Shown one piece after another: positions 1-8,498 of a stretch of 25,208 nt of DNA. This stretch comes from DALYLB01 sp046154695 (GTDB lineage Bacteria > Acidobacteriota > Blastocatellia > RBC074): the NCBI GenBank assembly GCA_046154695.1, contig JBJXFI010000218.1:1-25208 (forward strand). Reading direction: 5' to 3'. Numbering within the stretch: position 1 is the stretch's first letter; each line of letters starts with the position of its first letter. Made by a program: the position numbers and the translations under genes. The notes below the pieces were generated by a model. The model was not told the origin of the DNA. It saw only the letters and a list, made by a program, of their open reading frames with translations, and searched no databases.

Positions 1-2
1 AC

Positions 3-1259
3 AAACACGTTTCGCCGCGCATCGGTTTTGCGTGGGATCCGTTCGGCAACGGCAAGACTTCGCTGCGCGGCGGCTTCGGCATTTTTTACGGCAGCATTTC
101 GGGCAACGAATGGAACACGATGACGAATACCCAGCCATTCTCGACGCGGCTGACGTTTACGAACATCAATCAACGAACGAATGCGCAAGGCGTGCCGCTG
201 GGCGCTTCGTTGAGCAATCCTTACAATGCTTTTGTCGGCGGCAATCCGTTCCCCTATCGCGGAACGTTTGTCACGGGCGGCGGCGCAACTGTCGTAGCGT
301 CGGATTTCGAATGGCCGCGTACTTATCAGATGAATCTCTCGCTGCAACGCCAGCTCACCAAAGCCCTGACCGTCGGCGCGGCTTATGTCGGTACGCTCAG
401 CGGCAAGCTGCCGTTTGGACGCGACATCAACTATCCGGTGTTGACACCGACGGCGACCAGCGCGGGCGCGAACATTCTTTCGCGGCGTCCGAACACGGCG
501 TTCGGCGCGGTGATTGAAATTGATTCCGATCAGGAGGCTTCTTATCACGCGCTGCAAGTGACCAGCGCCATGCGTATGAATCGCAAGGTCAGCTTCAATG
601 CCTTTTACACCTATAGCAAAACGCTGAGTAGCGTGCAGCTTCATAACAATACGACGCAGGGCTTGGCGCAGAATTACAGCAAGCTGTTTCTGGATCGCGG
701 ACGCGCCGACACCGATCAGCGTCACGTATTCAGCATGAACTTCAATTACCAGCCCGATTATTACGAGGGCAGCAACGCCATCCTGCGCCACGTCCTGAAT
801 GGCTGGAGCATTTCGCCCATCATCAAGTTGCGCAGTGGCCTGCCTTTCACCGTTACCAACGGCAACGTAGACGCCAATCTTGACGGCGTCACCAACGACC
901 GCGCGCAATTGATCGGCGATCCACGCATTGACAACCCCACGGCGGCGCGTTGGTTCAATACGGCGGCCTTTGTTCAGAACCGGGTGGTGACCGGCGTGGC
1001 GACGGATGGAACTTCGCCGCGCAACGTTCTCGACGGCCCCGGCTTTCGCATCGTGGACCTCGCGCTCTCACGCGATTTCAATTTGACCGAACGCGTCAAG
1101 CTGCGTTTTCGCGCGGAGGCCACCAACGCATTCAACATGGTGAGTCTCGGACAGCCCGGCACAGCGGTTCCGACGGGCGCGACTTCGGCGACGTTCGGCG
1201 TCATCACGACGGCCAACGCGATGCGCCGAATGCAGTTTGGCTTGCGGCTGACTTTTTGA
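3..1259 (+). CDS. TonB-dependent receptor, Oar-like, C-terminal part (5' end outside window)
   Basis: This is the C-terminal half of an outer-membrane TonB-dependent transporter of the large Oar-like type common in Acidobacteriota, where it is thought to import oligosaccharides or other large nutrients. The frame is open from position 3, before any start codon, so the gene begins upstream of the window. The first visible residues (SPRIGFAWDP, then RGGFGIFYG) are the typical barrel strands of this family. Later come alternating beta-barrel segments such as YQMNLSLQRQ, the DTDQRHVFSMNFNY strand and the RFRAEATNAFN strand. The protein ends in QFGLRLTF, and a terminal phenylalanine is the outer-membrane barrel signature used by the BAM complex. 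The carboxypeptidase-like and plug domains would lie upstream. A strong hairpin follows the stop codon. The family is confident; the substrate is unknown, though the lyase next door suggests a polysaccharide product. Confidence 0.9.
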   Translation, partial: KHVSPRIGFAWDPFGNGKTSLRGGFGIFYGSISGNEWNTMTNTQPFSTRLTFTNINQRTNAQGVPLGASLSNPYNAFVGGNPFPYRGTFVTGGGATVVASDFEWPRTYQMNLSLQRQLTKALTVGAAYVGTLSGKLPFGRDINYPVLTPTATSAGANILSRRPNTAFGAVIEIDSDQEASYHALQVTSAMRMNRKVSFNAFYTYSKTLSSVQLHNNTTQGLAQNYSKLFLDRGRADTDQRHVFSMNFNYQPDYYEGSNAILRHVLNGWSISPIIKLRSGLPFTVTNGNVDANLDGVTNDRAQLIGDPRIDNPTAARWFNTAAFVQNRVVTGVATDGTSPRNVLDGPGFRIVDLALSRDFNLTERVKLRFRAEATNAFNMVSLGQPGTAVPTGATSATFGVITTANAMRRMQFGLRLTF

Positions 1260-1272
1260 TGAATAGGCTGCT

Positions 1273-1307
1273 GAATGTGGGACAAGATGCCATCTTGTCC
1301 CACATTC
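1273..1307 (+). terminator. Perfect 17-bp hairpin after the TonB receptor gene
   Basis: GAATGTGGGACAAGATG at 1273-1289 is the exact reverse complement of 1291-1307, with a single base between, so 2-3 central pairs would open as the loop. TTATTTCC follows, which is only a weak U-tract. It lies 14 bases after the receptor stop and 20 before the lyase start, so it may end transcription or protect the 3' end of the receptor mRNA. It could also be a copy of a dispersed palindrome; similar ACAAG/CTTGT palindromes occur at 25097-25120 and at the window end. Confidence 0.6.
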
Positions 1308-1326
1308 TTATTTCCACGAGATTGTT

Positions 1327-3321
1327 ATGCTCAAAAATCTGACCGCTGTTCGTTTTTTCCTTTTCTTATTGCTGGTCCTGGCCGGTTCAGGCCTGGCACA
1401 GGATGCGCGCGAAGCCCTCGGCCCGAAAGACAACGGGAAAGCGAAAGGCCCGCATCCGCTCACTGAGTTGATGCGCACGAAGACCTCTTCGCTCAAAGCC
1501 GAGTTGCGCGGCGTACACCCGCGTGTGTATGCGACCGATGCCGAACTCAAACAGTTGCGGCAACGCGCTCGCACGACGCATCAGGCAACGTGGCAAGCGG
1601 TCTTAACCAACTTGCGCGCCCTGCGCACCGAACCCGCGCCCGCGCCCGCGCAAGCCCGCCGCGCGCAAAACGAAGTCGGAATCGCCATCGCCGAAGCCGC
1701 GCTCGCTTACAAAATCGAAGGCGATAAAAAATACCTCGACGCCGCAAAGAAATTCATGGAAGCGGCGGTTAGCTATGACGTGTGGGGTTACACCTACAAC
1801 AAGCCGAACGTGGATTTGGCCGCCGGACACCTGCTTTACGGTTTGGGCTGGGGCTACGATTTGCTCTATCACGATTTGAGCGAAGCCGAGCGCACGCGCT
1901 ACCGCGACAAACTGGCCAAACACGCGCGGCTGTTGTTCGATCACTATCAACTCAAACCCGGACGCAGCTTTTCTTATAGCCAGAATCACGTCTTCATCCC
2001 GATGGCGGGCTTGTCCGTCGCGGCGTATGCGCTCTATGACGAAGTGAGCGATGCGCCGCAATGGGCTGCTTTGTCGCGCGCGATTTATGACCGCGTACTG
2101 GCGACCTATTCGCCGGACGGGTATTACTACGAAGGTTTTGAATACTGGATTTTCTCGACGCCGTGGATCGTTCATTTCCTGGATGCGCAGGCGCACGCGA
2201 CCGGCGAAGACCTTTACGACCATCCGGGCTTCAAGCAGATGCACACTTACGTCGCGCATTCGATGTTGCCGGATGGCAAGTACGTGTTTGATTTCGGCGA
2301 CGTTTATGAAGGCTCCATCACGCGCGCGGGCATCGGCGACGAATATAAACGCGCCAATCCGAACGGGCGCTTTCATACGAATTACAACCTGCTCTATCGG
2401 CTGGCCGCGCGGTTCAAAAACAGCGAGGCGCAAGGCGTGGCGGAATGGATGAAACGGCTCAATCACTGGAACGCCGAAGAGTATTGGACGCTGCTCTGGC
2501 AAGACGCTGCGCTCAAAGCGAGGCCGATTGAACGCCAGCCCCGGTCGCATTACTTCAGCGATCACGAAGTCGTTTTCTGGCGCAGCGACTGGACGCCCAA
2601 CGCGACGGCGTTTGCGTTCAAATGCGGCCCGCCCGAAGGCCATCACACGACAGCGTTGCTCAAACAATTTCCCGACTGGCATTTGTCCGCCGGGCACGCG
2701 CATCCCGATGCGGGCAGTTTCATCATTTACGCGAACGGCAAGGTGTTGACAGGCGATGCGGGCTACGCAGGCGTGCCGATGACCGAACATCACAACAGCG
2801 TATTGATTGACGGCAAAGGCCAGGCGGCGGAAGGCAAAGGCCACGATGCGTTTGCCGATTACCCTTACGAACGGCTCGATCAGTTGCGATTGCTCGAAAC
2901 CAGGTTATCAAACAAGGCCGCACAAATTCGCTGCGACGTGACGGGCGCGTATGCGGCGAATTTAGGACTGACTTCATACGTGCGCACGTTCACGCTGGCG
3001 AATGGCTGGTTTGAAATCACCGATGAATTCAAAGCCGCGACGCCGCGCACTTTCACGTTGTTGATTCACGCCGATGAAAAGGTCGAGACGGTAAACGAGC
3101 GGCAATTCCTGTTGCGCAATGGCACGGCGGCGCTGCGGGTCGAAGTGCTGGTTCCTGACAAGGTTGTCACTCGCAGCGAACCGAACTTCCTGACCGCGCC
3201 CGGCCCGCCGGGTTCAGTAGACAAGGGCGAGCGGCAGCAGCGCGGGCAGCGATTGCGCCTCTCGAACGCGCAGCCGGCCGCCAATGCGCAATTCGTCCTG
3301 CGACTGAAGGTCGCGCGGTGA
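1327..3321 (+). CDS. Secreted heparinase II/III-type polysaccharide lyase
   Basis: Predicted exported polysaccharide lyase of 664 aa that would cleave uronate-containing polymers or oligomers by beta-elimination. Residues 1-24 form a signal peptide (hydrophobic FFLFLLLVLAGSGLA, then QDA). An alpha/alpha toroid-like part follows, with SQNHVFIPMAG near residues 218-228 and YYEGFEYW near 267-274. The Asn-His pair (about 220-221) and the tyrosine there match the catalytic positions known in heparinase II and oligoalginate lyases. The C-terminal beta-sandwich heparinase II/III-like domain carries HAHPDAGSF near 457-465, typical of the family's metal or substrate site. Length fits the family (600-770 aa). 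The ATG at 1327 lies just before the signal peptide; the ribosome site is weak. Substrate cannot be read from sequence: alginate (PL17-like), heparin-like glycosaminoglycan (PL21-like) or another uronan are possible. Lysine codons are mostly AAA here, unlike the next genes. Confidence 0.82.
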   Translation: MLKNLTAVRFFLFLLLVLAGSGLAQDAREALGPKDNGKAKGPHPLTELMRTKTSSLKAELRGVHPRVYATDAELKQLRQRARTTHQATWQAVLTNLRALRTEPAPAPAQARRAQNEVGIAIAEAALAYKIEGDKKYLDAAKKFMEAAVSYDVWGYTYNKPNVDLAAGHLLYGLGWGYDLLYHDLSEAERTRYRDKLAKHARLLFDHYQLKPGRSFSYSQNHVFIPMAGLSVAAYALYDEVSDAPQWAALSRAIYDRVLATYSPDGYYYEGFEYWIFSTPWIVHFLDAQAHATGEDLYDHPGFKQMHTYVAHSMLPDGKYVFDFGDVYEGSITRAGIGDEYKRANPNGRFHTNYNLLYRLAARFKNSEAQGVAEWMKRLNHWNAEEYWTLLWQDAALKARPIERQPRSHYFSDHEVVFWRSDWTPNATAFAFKCGPPEGHHTTALLKQFPDWHLSAGHAHPDAGSFIIYANGKVLTGDAGYAGVPMTEHHNSVLIDGKGQAAEGKGHDAFADYPYERLDQLRLLETRLSNKAAQIRCDVTGAYAANLGLTSYVRTFTLANGWFEITDEFKAATPRTFTLLIHADEKVETVNERQFLLRNGTAALRVEVLVPDKVVTRSEPNFLTAPGPPGSVDKGERQQRGQRLRLSNAQPAANAQFVLRLKVAR

Positions 3322-3348
3322 CGCGGATTCGCTTCGCCTCGCTCCGCG
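3322..3348 (+). other. Imperfect hairpin in the lyase-eda gap
   Basis: CGCGGA (3322-3327) and TCCGCG (3343-3348) can pair around a 15-base loop. A T-run (3365-3369) lies 16 bases further on, too far for a standard intrinsic terminator. The 82-base gap 3322-3403 holds nothing else I can identify, but codon use changes across it. Confidence 0.3.
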
Positions 3349-3403
3349 GATGATTTATGATGCATTTTTCGACGGATGGAAATGAGCGGAGCGACAGGCA
3401 CAA

Positions 3404-4042
3404 ATGGAGATAGCGAATCAGGTGCGGCGGATCGGGATCATTCCCGTCGTGAGTTTGCCGAAGGTCGAGCAGGCGCTGCCGCTGGCGGAGAGCCTGCTGG
3501 CGGGCGGACTGCCGTGCGCGGAGATCACCTTCCGGACGGCGGCGGCGGCGGCCGGGATCGAGCGGATCAGTCTGCGTTTCCCCGAATTGTTTCTGGGCGC
3601 GGGGACCATTCTCAGCATCGATCATGCGCAGCGGGCGCTGGATGTCGGCGCGCGGTTCATCGTCTCGCCGGGCACGAATCCCGCGGTGGTGGACTTTTGC
3701 GTTGCGAAGGGGGCGGTGATCTTTCCCGGCGTCTGCACGCCGACCGAGATCGAGATGAACCTCGCCAAGGGGCTGGATGTTCTGAAATTCTTTCCGGCGG
3801 AGCTCGCGGGCGGCGTCCCGTTTCTGAAAGCCATCGGGGCGCCATACCGGGACGTGCGCTTCATTCCGACCGGCGGCATCGACACGAAGAACATCGACCG
3901 GTATCTGGCGCTGCCGAACGTGCTCGCGTGCGGCGGAAGCTGGATGGTCAAGCCGGAGCTGTTCGAAACGGGTGATTTCGCCGCCGTCACGCGGCTGGCC
4001 GCCGAAGCGGTCGCGCTGGTGAAACAGCTCAGAGCGGAGTGA
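3404..4042 (+). CDS. eda: 2-keto-3-deoxy-6-phosphogluconate (KDPG) aldolase
   Basis: Cytoplasmic class I aldolase that splits KDPG into pyruvate and glyceraldehyde-3-phosphate, the last step of the Entner-Doudoroff and uronate routes; members may also act on 2-keto-4-hydroxyglutarate. The 212-aa length is normal (about 205-215). The Schiff-base lysine is K128 in LKFFPAE, the catalytic glutamate is E40 in AEITFRT, and GAGTI (65-69), SPGTNP (88-93), FPGVCTPTE (107-115) and the phosphate-binding PTGGID (155-160) are all present. The start at 3404 is the first ATG after an in-frame stop at 3383-3385. The stop overlaps the next gene's GTG (sequence GTGA at 4039-4042), suggesting translational coupling. 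A KDG kinase-like gene that would make its substrate lies at 11621, with four DNA-processing genes between. Confidence 0.92.
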   Translation: MEIANQVRRIGIIPVVSLPKVEQALPLAESLLAGGLPCAEITFRTAAAAAGIERISLRFPELFLGAGTILSIDHAQRALDVGARFIVSPGTNPAVVDFCVAKGAVIFPGVCTPTEIEMNLAKGLDVLKFFPAELAGGVPFLKAIGAPYRDVRFIPTGGIDTKNIDRYLALPNVLACGGSWMVKPELFETGDFAAVTRLAAEAVALVKQLRAE

Positions 4043-6159
4043 ATGTGCGTCTGACCGAGAAGCAGCGAGAGATCATCGAGTCGCCTCTTCGCGGCAGCCT
4101 CTTTCTGCGCGGTCCGGCGGGGGCGGGAAAGACGACGGCCGCCGTGCACCGGATGCGCCATCTGATCGAAAACGGCGTCTCGGCTCATTCGATTCTCGTG
4201 CTGGTTCCGCAGAAGCGGCTGGCGCTTCCGTATCTGAGCGAGATCCGCAATCCGCGCCGCAAGGCGGGGGCGGAGGTGACGGTCGCGACGCTCGGCAGCC
4301 TGGCGTTTCAGATGGTCAATCTCTTCTGGCCGCTGGCGGCCGGGCAGCTCAGCCCGCGCGATCCGTATCGTCGCCCGGTCTTCCTCTCGCTCGAACTGGT
4401 CCAGTATGTGATGTTCAAGCTGCTCGATCCCGAGATTCTGCGGAACGATCGGTTCAAGAGCGTGCGCATCGGCCAGACACGCCTCTTCAGCCAGATCGCC
4501 GACAATCTGAACAAATCGTCGCTGGTGGGATTTCCGCACACCCAGCTTGCCGAGCGGCTCAAGGCCGCGCTGCCGGGCGATCCGGAGCGGATGCACATCT
4601 TCGATGACGCGCAGGTCTGCGCCAATCTCTTCCGCGACTATTGCGTGGATCAGAACCTGCTCGATTTCTCGCTGCAGGTGCGGCTGTTCGTCGATCATCT
4701 CTGGCGGCAGGAGGTTCCGCGCGCCTTTCTGACGCGGCGGTACGCGCATATCATCGCGGACAATCTCGAAGAGGACACCCCGGTGACGCATGGGCTGCTG
4801 CGGGAGTGGCTGCCCCATTTCCGGTCGGCGCTGCTGATCCATGATCACGAGGCGGGCTATCGCCGGTTTCTCGGCGCGGACGAGGTGAGCGCCGAGTCGC
4901 TGGAGGAAGATTGCGAGATCCGGCATACGCTGGAGGCGACGAGGGTGATGTCGCGGCCCGTGCGGGCGCTGATGGCGGAGATGCGCGAGGTGATGACGGG
5001 CGAAGAGGCCGGCGAGGCCGCCCCGCGCCAGCGCGCCCGCGCCCGCGAGGCGATCGAATACACACCCGCCGAGCGCAGCCGCTTTCACACGCAGATGCTC
5101 GACTGGGTCGCGGAATCGATCGCGGCGCTGATTCGGGATGAGGGCGTCAAGCCGGGCCGGATCGTCATTCTCGCGCCGCTGCTCGGAGACGCGCTGCGGT
5201 TCTCGCTGGTTTCGCGGCTCGAGCGGCTCGATGTGCCCGCGTACACGCTGCGCCCGTCGCGCCCGCTGCACGCCGAGCCCGCCGTGCGCGCGCTCATCAC
5301 GCTGGCGAAACTCGCGCACCCCGATTGGAAGCTCGATCCGAAAGACCGCGTCAGGGAGTTCGACGTGACGCGGATGCTGCTCAGCGCGATCGACGGATTC
5401 GATCTGACGCGCGCCTCGCTGCTGGCCGGCGTCCTTTTCGGCGCGAAGGAAGGCCGGCTCTTTCCGTTCAGCGGGGTGACGAAAAACCCGGAATTGCGCG
5501 CGCGCATCTCGGAAGTCTTCGGTGAACGGTATGACCGCCTCGTCGCCTGGATCGACGCGTATCGCGCGGGGGAAGCCGGACAGCTCGATGTCTTCTTCGG
5601 CCGCCTTTTCGGCGAGGTCCTTTCGCAAAAAGGCTTCGGATTTCATCGACAATTCGACGAGGCCCGCATTGTCGCCAATCTGATCGACTCGGCCCGCGCG
5701 TTCCGTCGCACGCTCGCCGAGATCGAACCCGGCGCCGACGTCGGCTGCGAATACGCGCGAATGGTCGACGCGGGTATCCTCGCCGATCAATACGAGCCAC
5801 GGGAATGGAAGAAGCGCCCCGACGCGGTGCTCATCGCCCCGGCCTACACGTTTCTGCTGAGCAACCAGCCGGTCGATTATCAGTTCTGGCTCAATCTCGA
5901 CAGCCCGGCCTGGACGCGCCGCCTCTTTCAACCGCTGACACAGCCCTATGTGCTCAGCCGGCAGTGGCCCAGAGATCAGATCTGGACCGAGGCCGATGAA
6001 CAGCGAACCTCTCGCGACATCCTTCAGCGCGTCGTCACGGGCCTGCTCCGGCGCTGCCGCCGCAAGGTCTTCATCGGCTACAGCAAATTCGATGAACGCG
6101 GCAACGAACAGATCGGCGAGCTGCGCATGATTTTTGATCTCGTACTGCGAGAGGGGTAG
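4039..6159 (+). CDS. UvrD/AddB-like helicase-fold ATPase with degenerate Walker B (probable pseudo-helicase)
   Basis: A 706-aa protein with the layout of a superfamily 1 helicase but eroded motifs. Motif I is intact: LRGPAGAGKTT with Walker A lysine K31. Motif Ia-like ILVLVPQKR (53-61) and the VATLGSLAFQM segment follow. At the Walker B position the sequence is HIIADNLEEDTP (D241, N242), where active UvrD-type proteins have DExQD, so the catalytic glutamate is replaced by asparagine. Motif III (LIHDHEAGYRRF), motif V and motif VI (CRRKVFIGYSKFDERG) are also far from consensus and lack TRA. This resembles the inactive N-terminal helicase domain of AddB, which in known AddAB scans DNA rather than driving unwinding. 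GTG at 4039 overlaps the eda stop; GTG at 4045 is better placed for GGAG at 4036-4039, so the true start may be two codons later. It probably works with the next two products. Confidence 0.72.
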   Translation: MNVRLTEKQREIIESPLRGSLFLRGPAGAGKTTAAVHRMRHLIENGVSAHSILVLVPQKRLALPYLSEIRNPRRKAGAEVTVATLGSLAFQMVNLFWPLAAGQLSPRDPYRRPVFLSLELVQYVMFKLLDPEILRNDRFKSVRIGQTRLFSQIADNLNKSSLVGFPHTQLAERLKAALPGDPERMHIFDDAQVCANLFRDYCVDQNLLDFSLQVRLFVDHLWRQEVPRAFLTRRYAHIIADNLEEDTPVTHGLLREWLPHFRSALLIHDHEAGYRRFLGADEVSAESLEEDCEIRHTLEATRVMSRPVRALMAEMREVMTGEEAGEAAPRQRARAREAIEYTPAERSRFHTQMLDWVAESIAALIRDEGVKPGRIVILAPLLGDALRFSLVSRLERLDVPAYTLRPSRPLHAEPAVRALITLAKLAHPDWKLDPKDRVREFDVTRMLLSAIDGFDLTRASLLAGVLFGAKEGRLFPFSGVTKNPELRARISEVFGERYDRLVAWIDAYRAGEAGQLDVFFGRLFGEVLSQKGFGFHRQFDEARIVANLIDSARAFRRTLAEIEPGADVGCEYARMVDAGILADQYEPREWKKRPDAVLIAPAYTFLLSNQPVDYQFWLNLDSPAWTRRLFQPLTQPYVLSRQWPRDQIWTEADEQRTSRDILQRVVTGLLRRCRRKVFIGYSKFDERGNEQIGELRMIFDLVLREG

Positions 6160-6198
6160 CCGGTTCCCTTCTTCGACAACCGGCAACCGGCAACCGAT
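6159..6198 (+). repeat. Heptamer AACCGGC repeat with an inverted copy
   Basis: Three heptads, AACCGGC, AACCGGC and AACCGAT, lie at 6178-6198, just before the ATG of the UvrD gene. An inverted heptad, GCCGGTT, lies at 6159-6165, overlapping the last base of the previous stop codon, and could pair with 6178-6184 around a 12-base loop. The repeat occupies the place where a ribosome-binding site would be expected. A degenerate version of the same heptad lies inside the nuclease gene at 9147-9188. Confidence 0.65.
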
Positions 6199-6202
6199 TA
6201 CC

Positions 6203-8383
6203 ATGACTTTTCAACCGAGACCGAGTCAGGCGCGCGTGCTGGAGTATGCCGGCGGGAGGATGGGCGTGTCGGCGGTGCCCGGGAGCGGGAAGACGACGAC
6301 GCTTTCGGCGCTGGCGGCCAGGCTGGTTCGCGAGGCGTCCTTTGAGCGGGGGCAGCAGGTTCTGATCGTGACGCTGGTCAATTCGGCGCGGGGGAAGTTC
6401 GATCAGCAGGTGCGGCGGTTTCTGGGCGAGAACAATCTGGGCACGCTCTATCGTGTGCGGACGCTGCATGGACTGGCGAGCGACATCGTCAGCGACCGTC
6501 CGAGCCTGGTCGGCCTGGGGGACGATTACCAGATCATCGATGAGTTCGAGGCGGCGGAGATCGCGCGGGAAGCGGTCATCGCCTGGTTCGACGCGCATCG
6601 CGATTTCGGGCTGGAGGAATATGTCCGTCCCGAGGATCGCCACAAGAGCGAGATTCGCTGGAAATGGCGCGACGAGGCCGGCGCGATCGCGCTGGAATTT
6701 ATTCGCAGGGCGAAGGATTTTCGCAAGCGCCCGGAACAGTTGCGGGCGGCGCTCGCGGCGCATGCGACGCCGCTCTCGCTGGCGGAGATGTGCGTCAGCG
6801 TATACGAGGCCTATGAGCGGGGCCTGCGGTACCGCGCCGGCGTGGATTTTCAGGATCTGATCCGGCTGGCCCTGGACGCGCTCGATGCGGACGCCGGCTA
6901 TCTGGCGGCGCTGCGCCATCGCTGGCCCTATATTCTCGAAGACGAGGCCCAGGACAGCAGCAGGCTGCAGGAAGAGATTTTGCGGCGATTGGTGGGCGAG
7001 GATGGGAACTGGGTGCGCGTGGGCGATCCGAATCAGGCGATCTACGAGACATTTACGACGGCCAATCCGGAATATCTGCGCTCGTTTTTGCGCGAGCCGG
7101 GCGTGGTCGCGCGGGAGCTTCCCGAGAGCGGGCGCAGCGCGCCCGCGATCATCGCGACGGCCAACCGGTTGATCGAATGGTCGCTCAATCATCCGAATCC
7201 GAAACTGCGCGAAAAGCAGCCGCTGACGCGGCCGATGATTCAGCCGGCGGAGAACAATCCGCCCGACCGGGAAGCGAACGTGCGGATCATGCTGGAGGAG
7301 CGCAGTTCCGACCGGGAGCGCGAGGATGTCGCAAAGTCGGCCCGGGCCTGGCTGGAGAAGCACCCCGACAAGACGGCCGCGGTGCTGTTGCCGACCAATG
7401 CCGCCGGCGCGAAGATGGGGGAGGCGCTGCGAAAACAGGGCGTCCCGTTCGTCGAAATGCTTCGTTCGACCACGTCGGCGCGCCAGGTCGCCCGTGCGCT
7501 CCATCAGGTCGCCCGCCTGCTGGCGGCCCCCGCCGACAACGACGCGCTTCGGAAGGCGTTTCTTGCCTGGGTGCGCGACGACGCGGAATCGGCCGATGCC
7601 GTGGCGGCGGCCAATGCGCTCAAGAAATTGAAGCATCTCGAACAGTTTCTCGCGCCGCGCGACCGGGACTGGCTGCTCGACGCGATATCGAGCGCCGACG
7701 CGCCCGGCCCGTTCGATCTGCTCGACCGCTTTCGCGTCAGCGCGCGGCGCTGGCAGCAGGCAACACTGCTTCCGATCGATCAGTTGATCCTGACCATCGG
7801 CGGCGATCTGTTTCGCGAGCCGGCCGAGATCGCGACGGCCTACAGTGTCGCCCTTCACCTGCGCGCGTTCGCCGAATCGAACCCCGAGTTCCGGCTCGCC
7901 GAGTACGTCTCCGAACTCGGCGAGATCGTCCGCAATAATCGCAAGTTCACTGGTCTCGGAGACGACGATGACCAGTTCGATCCGACGAACTATCGAGGGC
8001 AGGTCGTCGTCATCACGCACCACAAGGCCAAAGGGCTCGAATGGGACCGTGTCTATCTGATGTCGGTCAATAACTACGATTTTCCCGCGGTCGATCCTTT
8101 CGACGCCTTCCAGGGAGAGAAGTATTTCGCGCGGGACTCGCTCAATCTGGGGGCGGAGGCCTTCGGCCAATTGAAGGCCCTCATCAACGAAGCCGATTAT
8201 TACGAAGGCGACGCGACGCGGCAGGCCCGTATCGAATACGCGGCCGAACGGCTGCGCCTGCTCTATGTAGGCATCACGCGCGCCCGCGAGGAATTGACGA
8301 TCACCTGGAACAAGGGCTTGAGAAACGATCTGCGCCCCGCGAAGCCCCTGCCGCATTTGGAAGCAGGAATCGGCCACGAATGA
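6203..8383 (+). CDS. UvrD-type superfamily 1 DNA helicase
   Basis: Predicted ATP-dependent 3'-5' DNA helicase of 726 aa, the length of UvrD/PcrA, with a full motif set. These are Walker A VPGSGKTTT (K30), LIVTLVNSARGKF (Ia), RTLHGLA (Ib), the DFQDLI segment, Walker B ILEDEAQD (D247, E248), motif III GDPNQAIYETF, motif IV ESGRSAPAI with its arginine, motif V VITHHKAKGLEWD, and motif VI LLYVGITRARE (R693). No nuclease domain is fused, unlike AddA or RecB. I chose ATG 6203; an in-frame TTG at 6134 would add 23 residues read from the heptamer repeat and the end of the previous gene. No good ribosome site is visible at either, so coupling to the gene upstream is likely. The last codons (GHE, stop) are read from a palindromic repeat. 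It is probably the motor of a split AddAB-like complex; a general repair helicase is the alternative. Confidence 0.88.
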   Translation: MTFQPRPSQARVLEYAGGRMGVSAVPGSGKTTTLSALAARLVREASFERGQQVLIVTLVNSARGKFDQQVRRFLGENNLGTLYRVRTLHGLASDIVSDRPSLVGLGDDYQIIDEFEAAEIAREAVIAWFDAHRDFGLEEYVRPEDRHKSEIRWKWRDEAGAIALEFIRRAKDFRKRPEQLRAALAAHATPLSLAEMCVSVYEAYERGLRYRAGVDFQDLIRLALDALDADAGYLAALRHRWPYILEDEAQDSSRLQEEILRRLVGEDGNWVRVGDPNQAIYETFTTANPEYLRSFLREPGVVARELPESGRSAPAIIATANRLIEWSLNHPNPKLREKQPLTRPMIQPAENNPPDREANVRIMLEERSSDREREDVAKSARAWLEKHPDKTAAVLLPTNAAGAKMGEALRKQGVPFVEMLRSTTSARQVARALHQVARLLAAPADNDALRKAFLAWVRDDAESADAVAAANALKKLKHLEQFLAPRDRDWLLDAISSADAPGPFDLLDRFRVSARRWQQATLLPIDQLILTIGGDLFREPAEIATAYSVALHLRAFAESNPEFRLAEYVSELGEIVRNNRKFTGLGDDDDQFDPTNYRGQVVVITHHKAKGLEWDRVYLMSVNNYDFPAVDPFDAFQGEKYFARDSLNLGAEAFGQLKALINEADYYEGDATRQARIEYAAERLRLLYVGITRAREELTITWNKGLRNDLRPAKPLPHLEAGIGHE

Positions 8384-8460
8384 ACACGAATGTTCACGAA
8401 TGGTCGGGGAAAGAGCCTCCGCAGCTCTTTTATTCGTGAAGATTCGTGTTCATATGTGGC
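8373..8460. repeat. 88-bp palindromic element with nested hairpin (MITE/REP-like)
   Basis: Arms of 29 bases at 8373-8401 and 8432-8460 are inverted copies differing at three positions. The left arm is built from CACGAATGnn decamers repeated three times. The 30-base centre holds a second hairpin, AAAGAGC (8410-8416) with GCTCTTT (8424-8430), followed by TTTTATTC, which is terminator-like. The left arm supplies the last codons and the stop (8381-8383) of the UvrD gene, and the element carries an ATG at 8400 in frame with the nuclease gene. It carries no protein of its own. From memory, CACGAATG/CATTCGTG decamer palindromes occur as dispersed repeats in several environmental phyla; I could not check this. 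Confidence 0.75.
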
Positions 8461-8498
8461 TCAAATTTGCTGGGGCCGCACTGTTATTCAAAGGGAAT

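Noticed and set aside
8400..8498. Upstream ATG at 8400 as start of the nuclease
   Set aside because: The added 33 residues are read from the palindromic element and the gap after it; ATG 8499 has AAGGGA upstream and begins just before the conserved SALQDYVECP segment.
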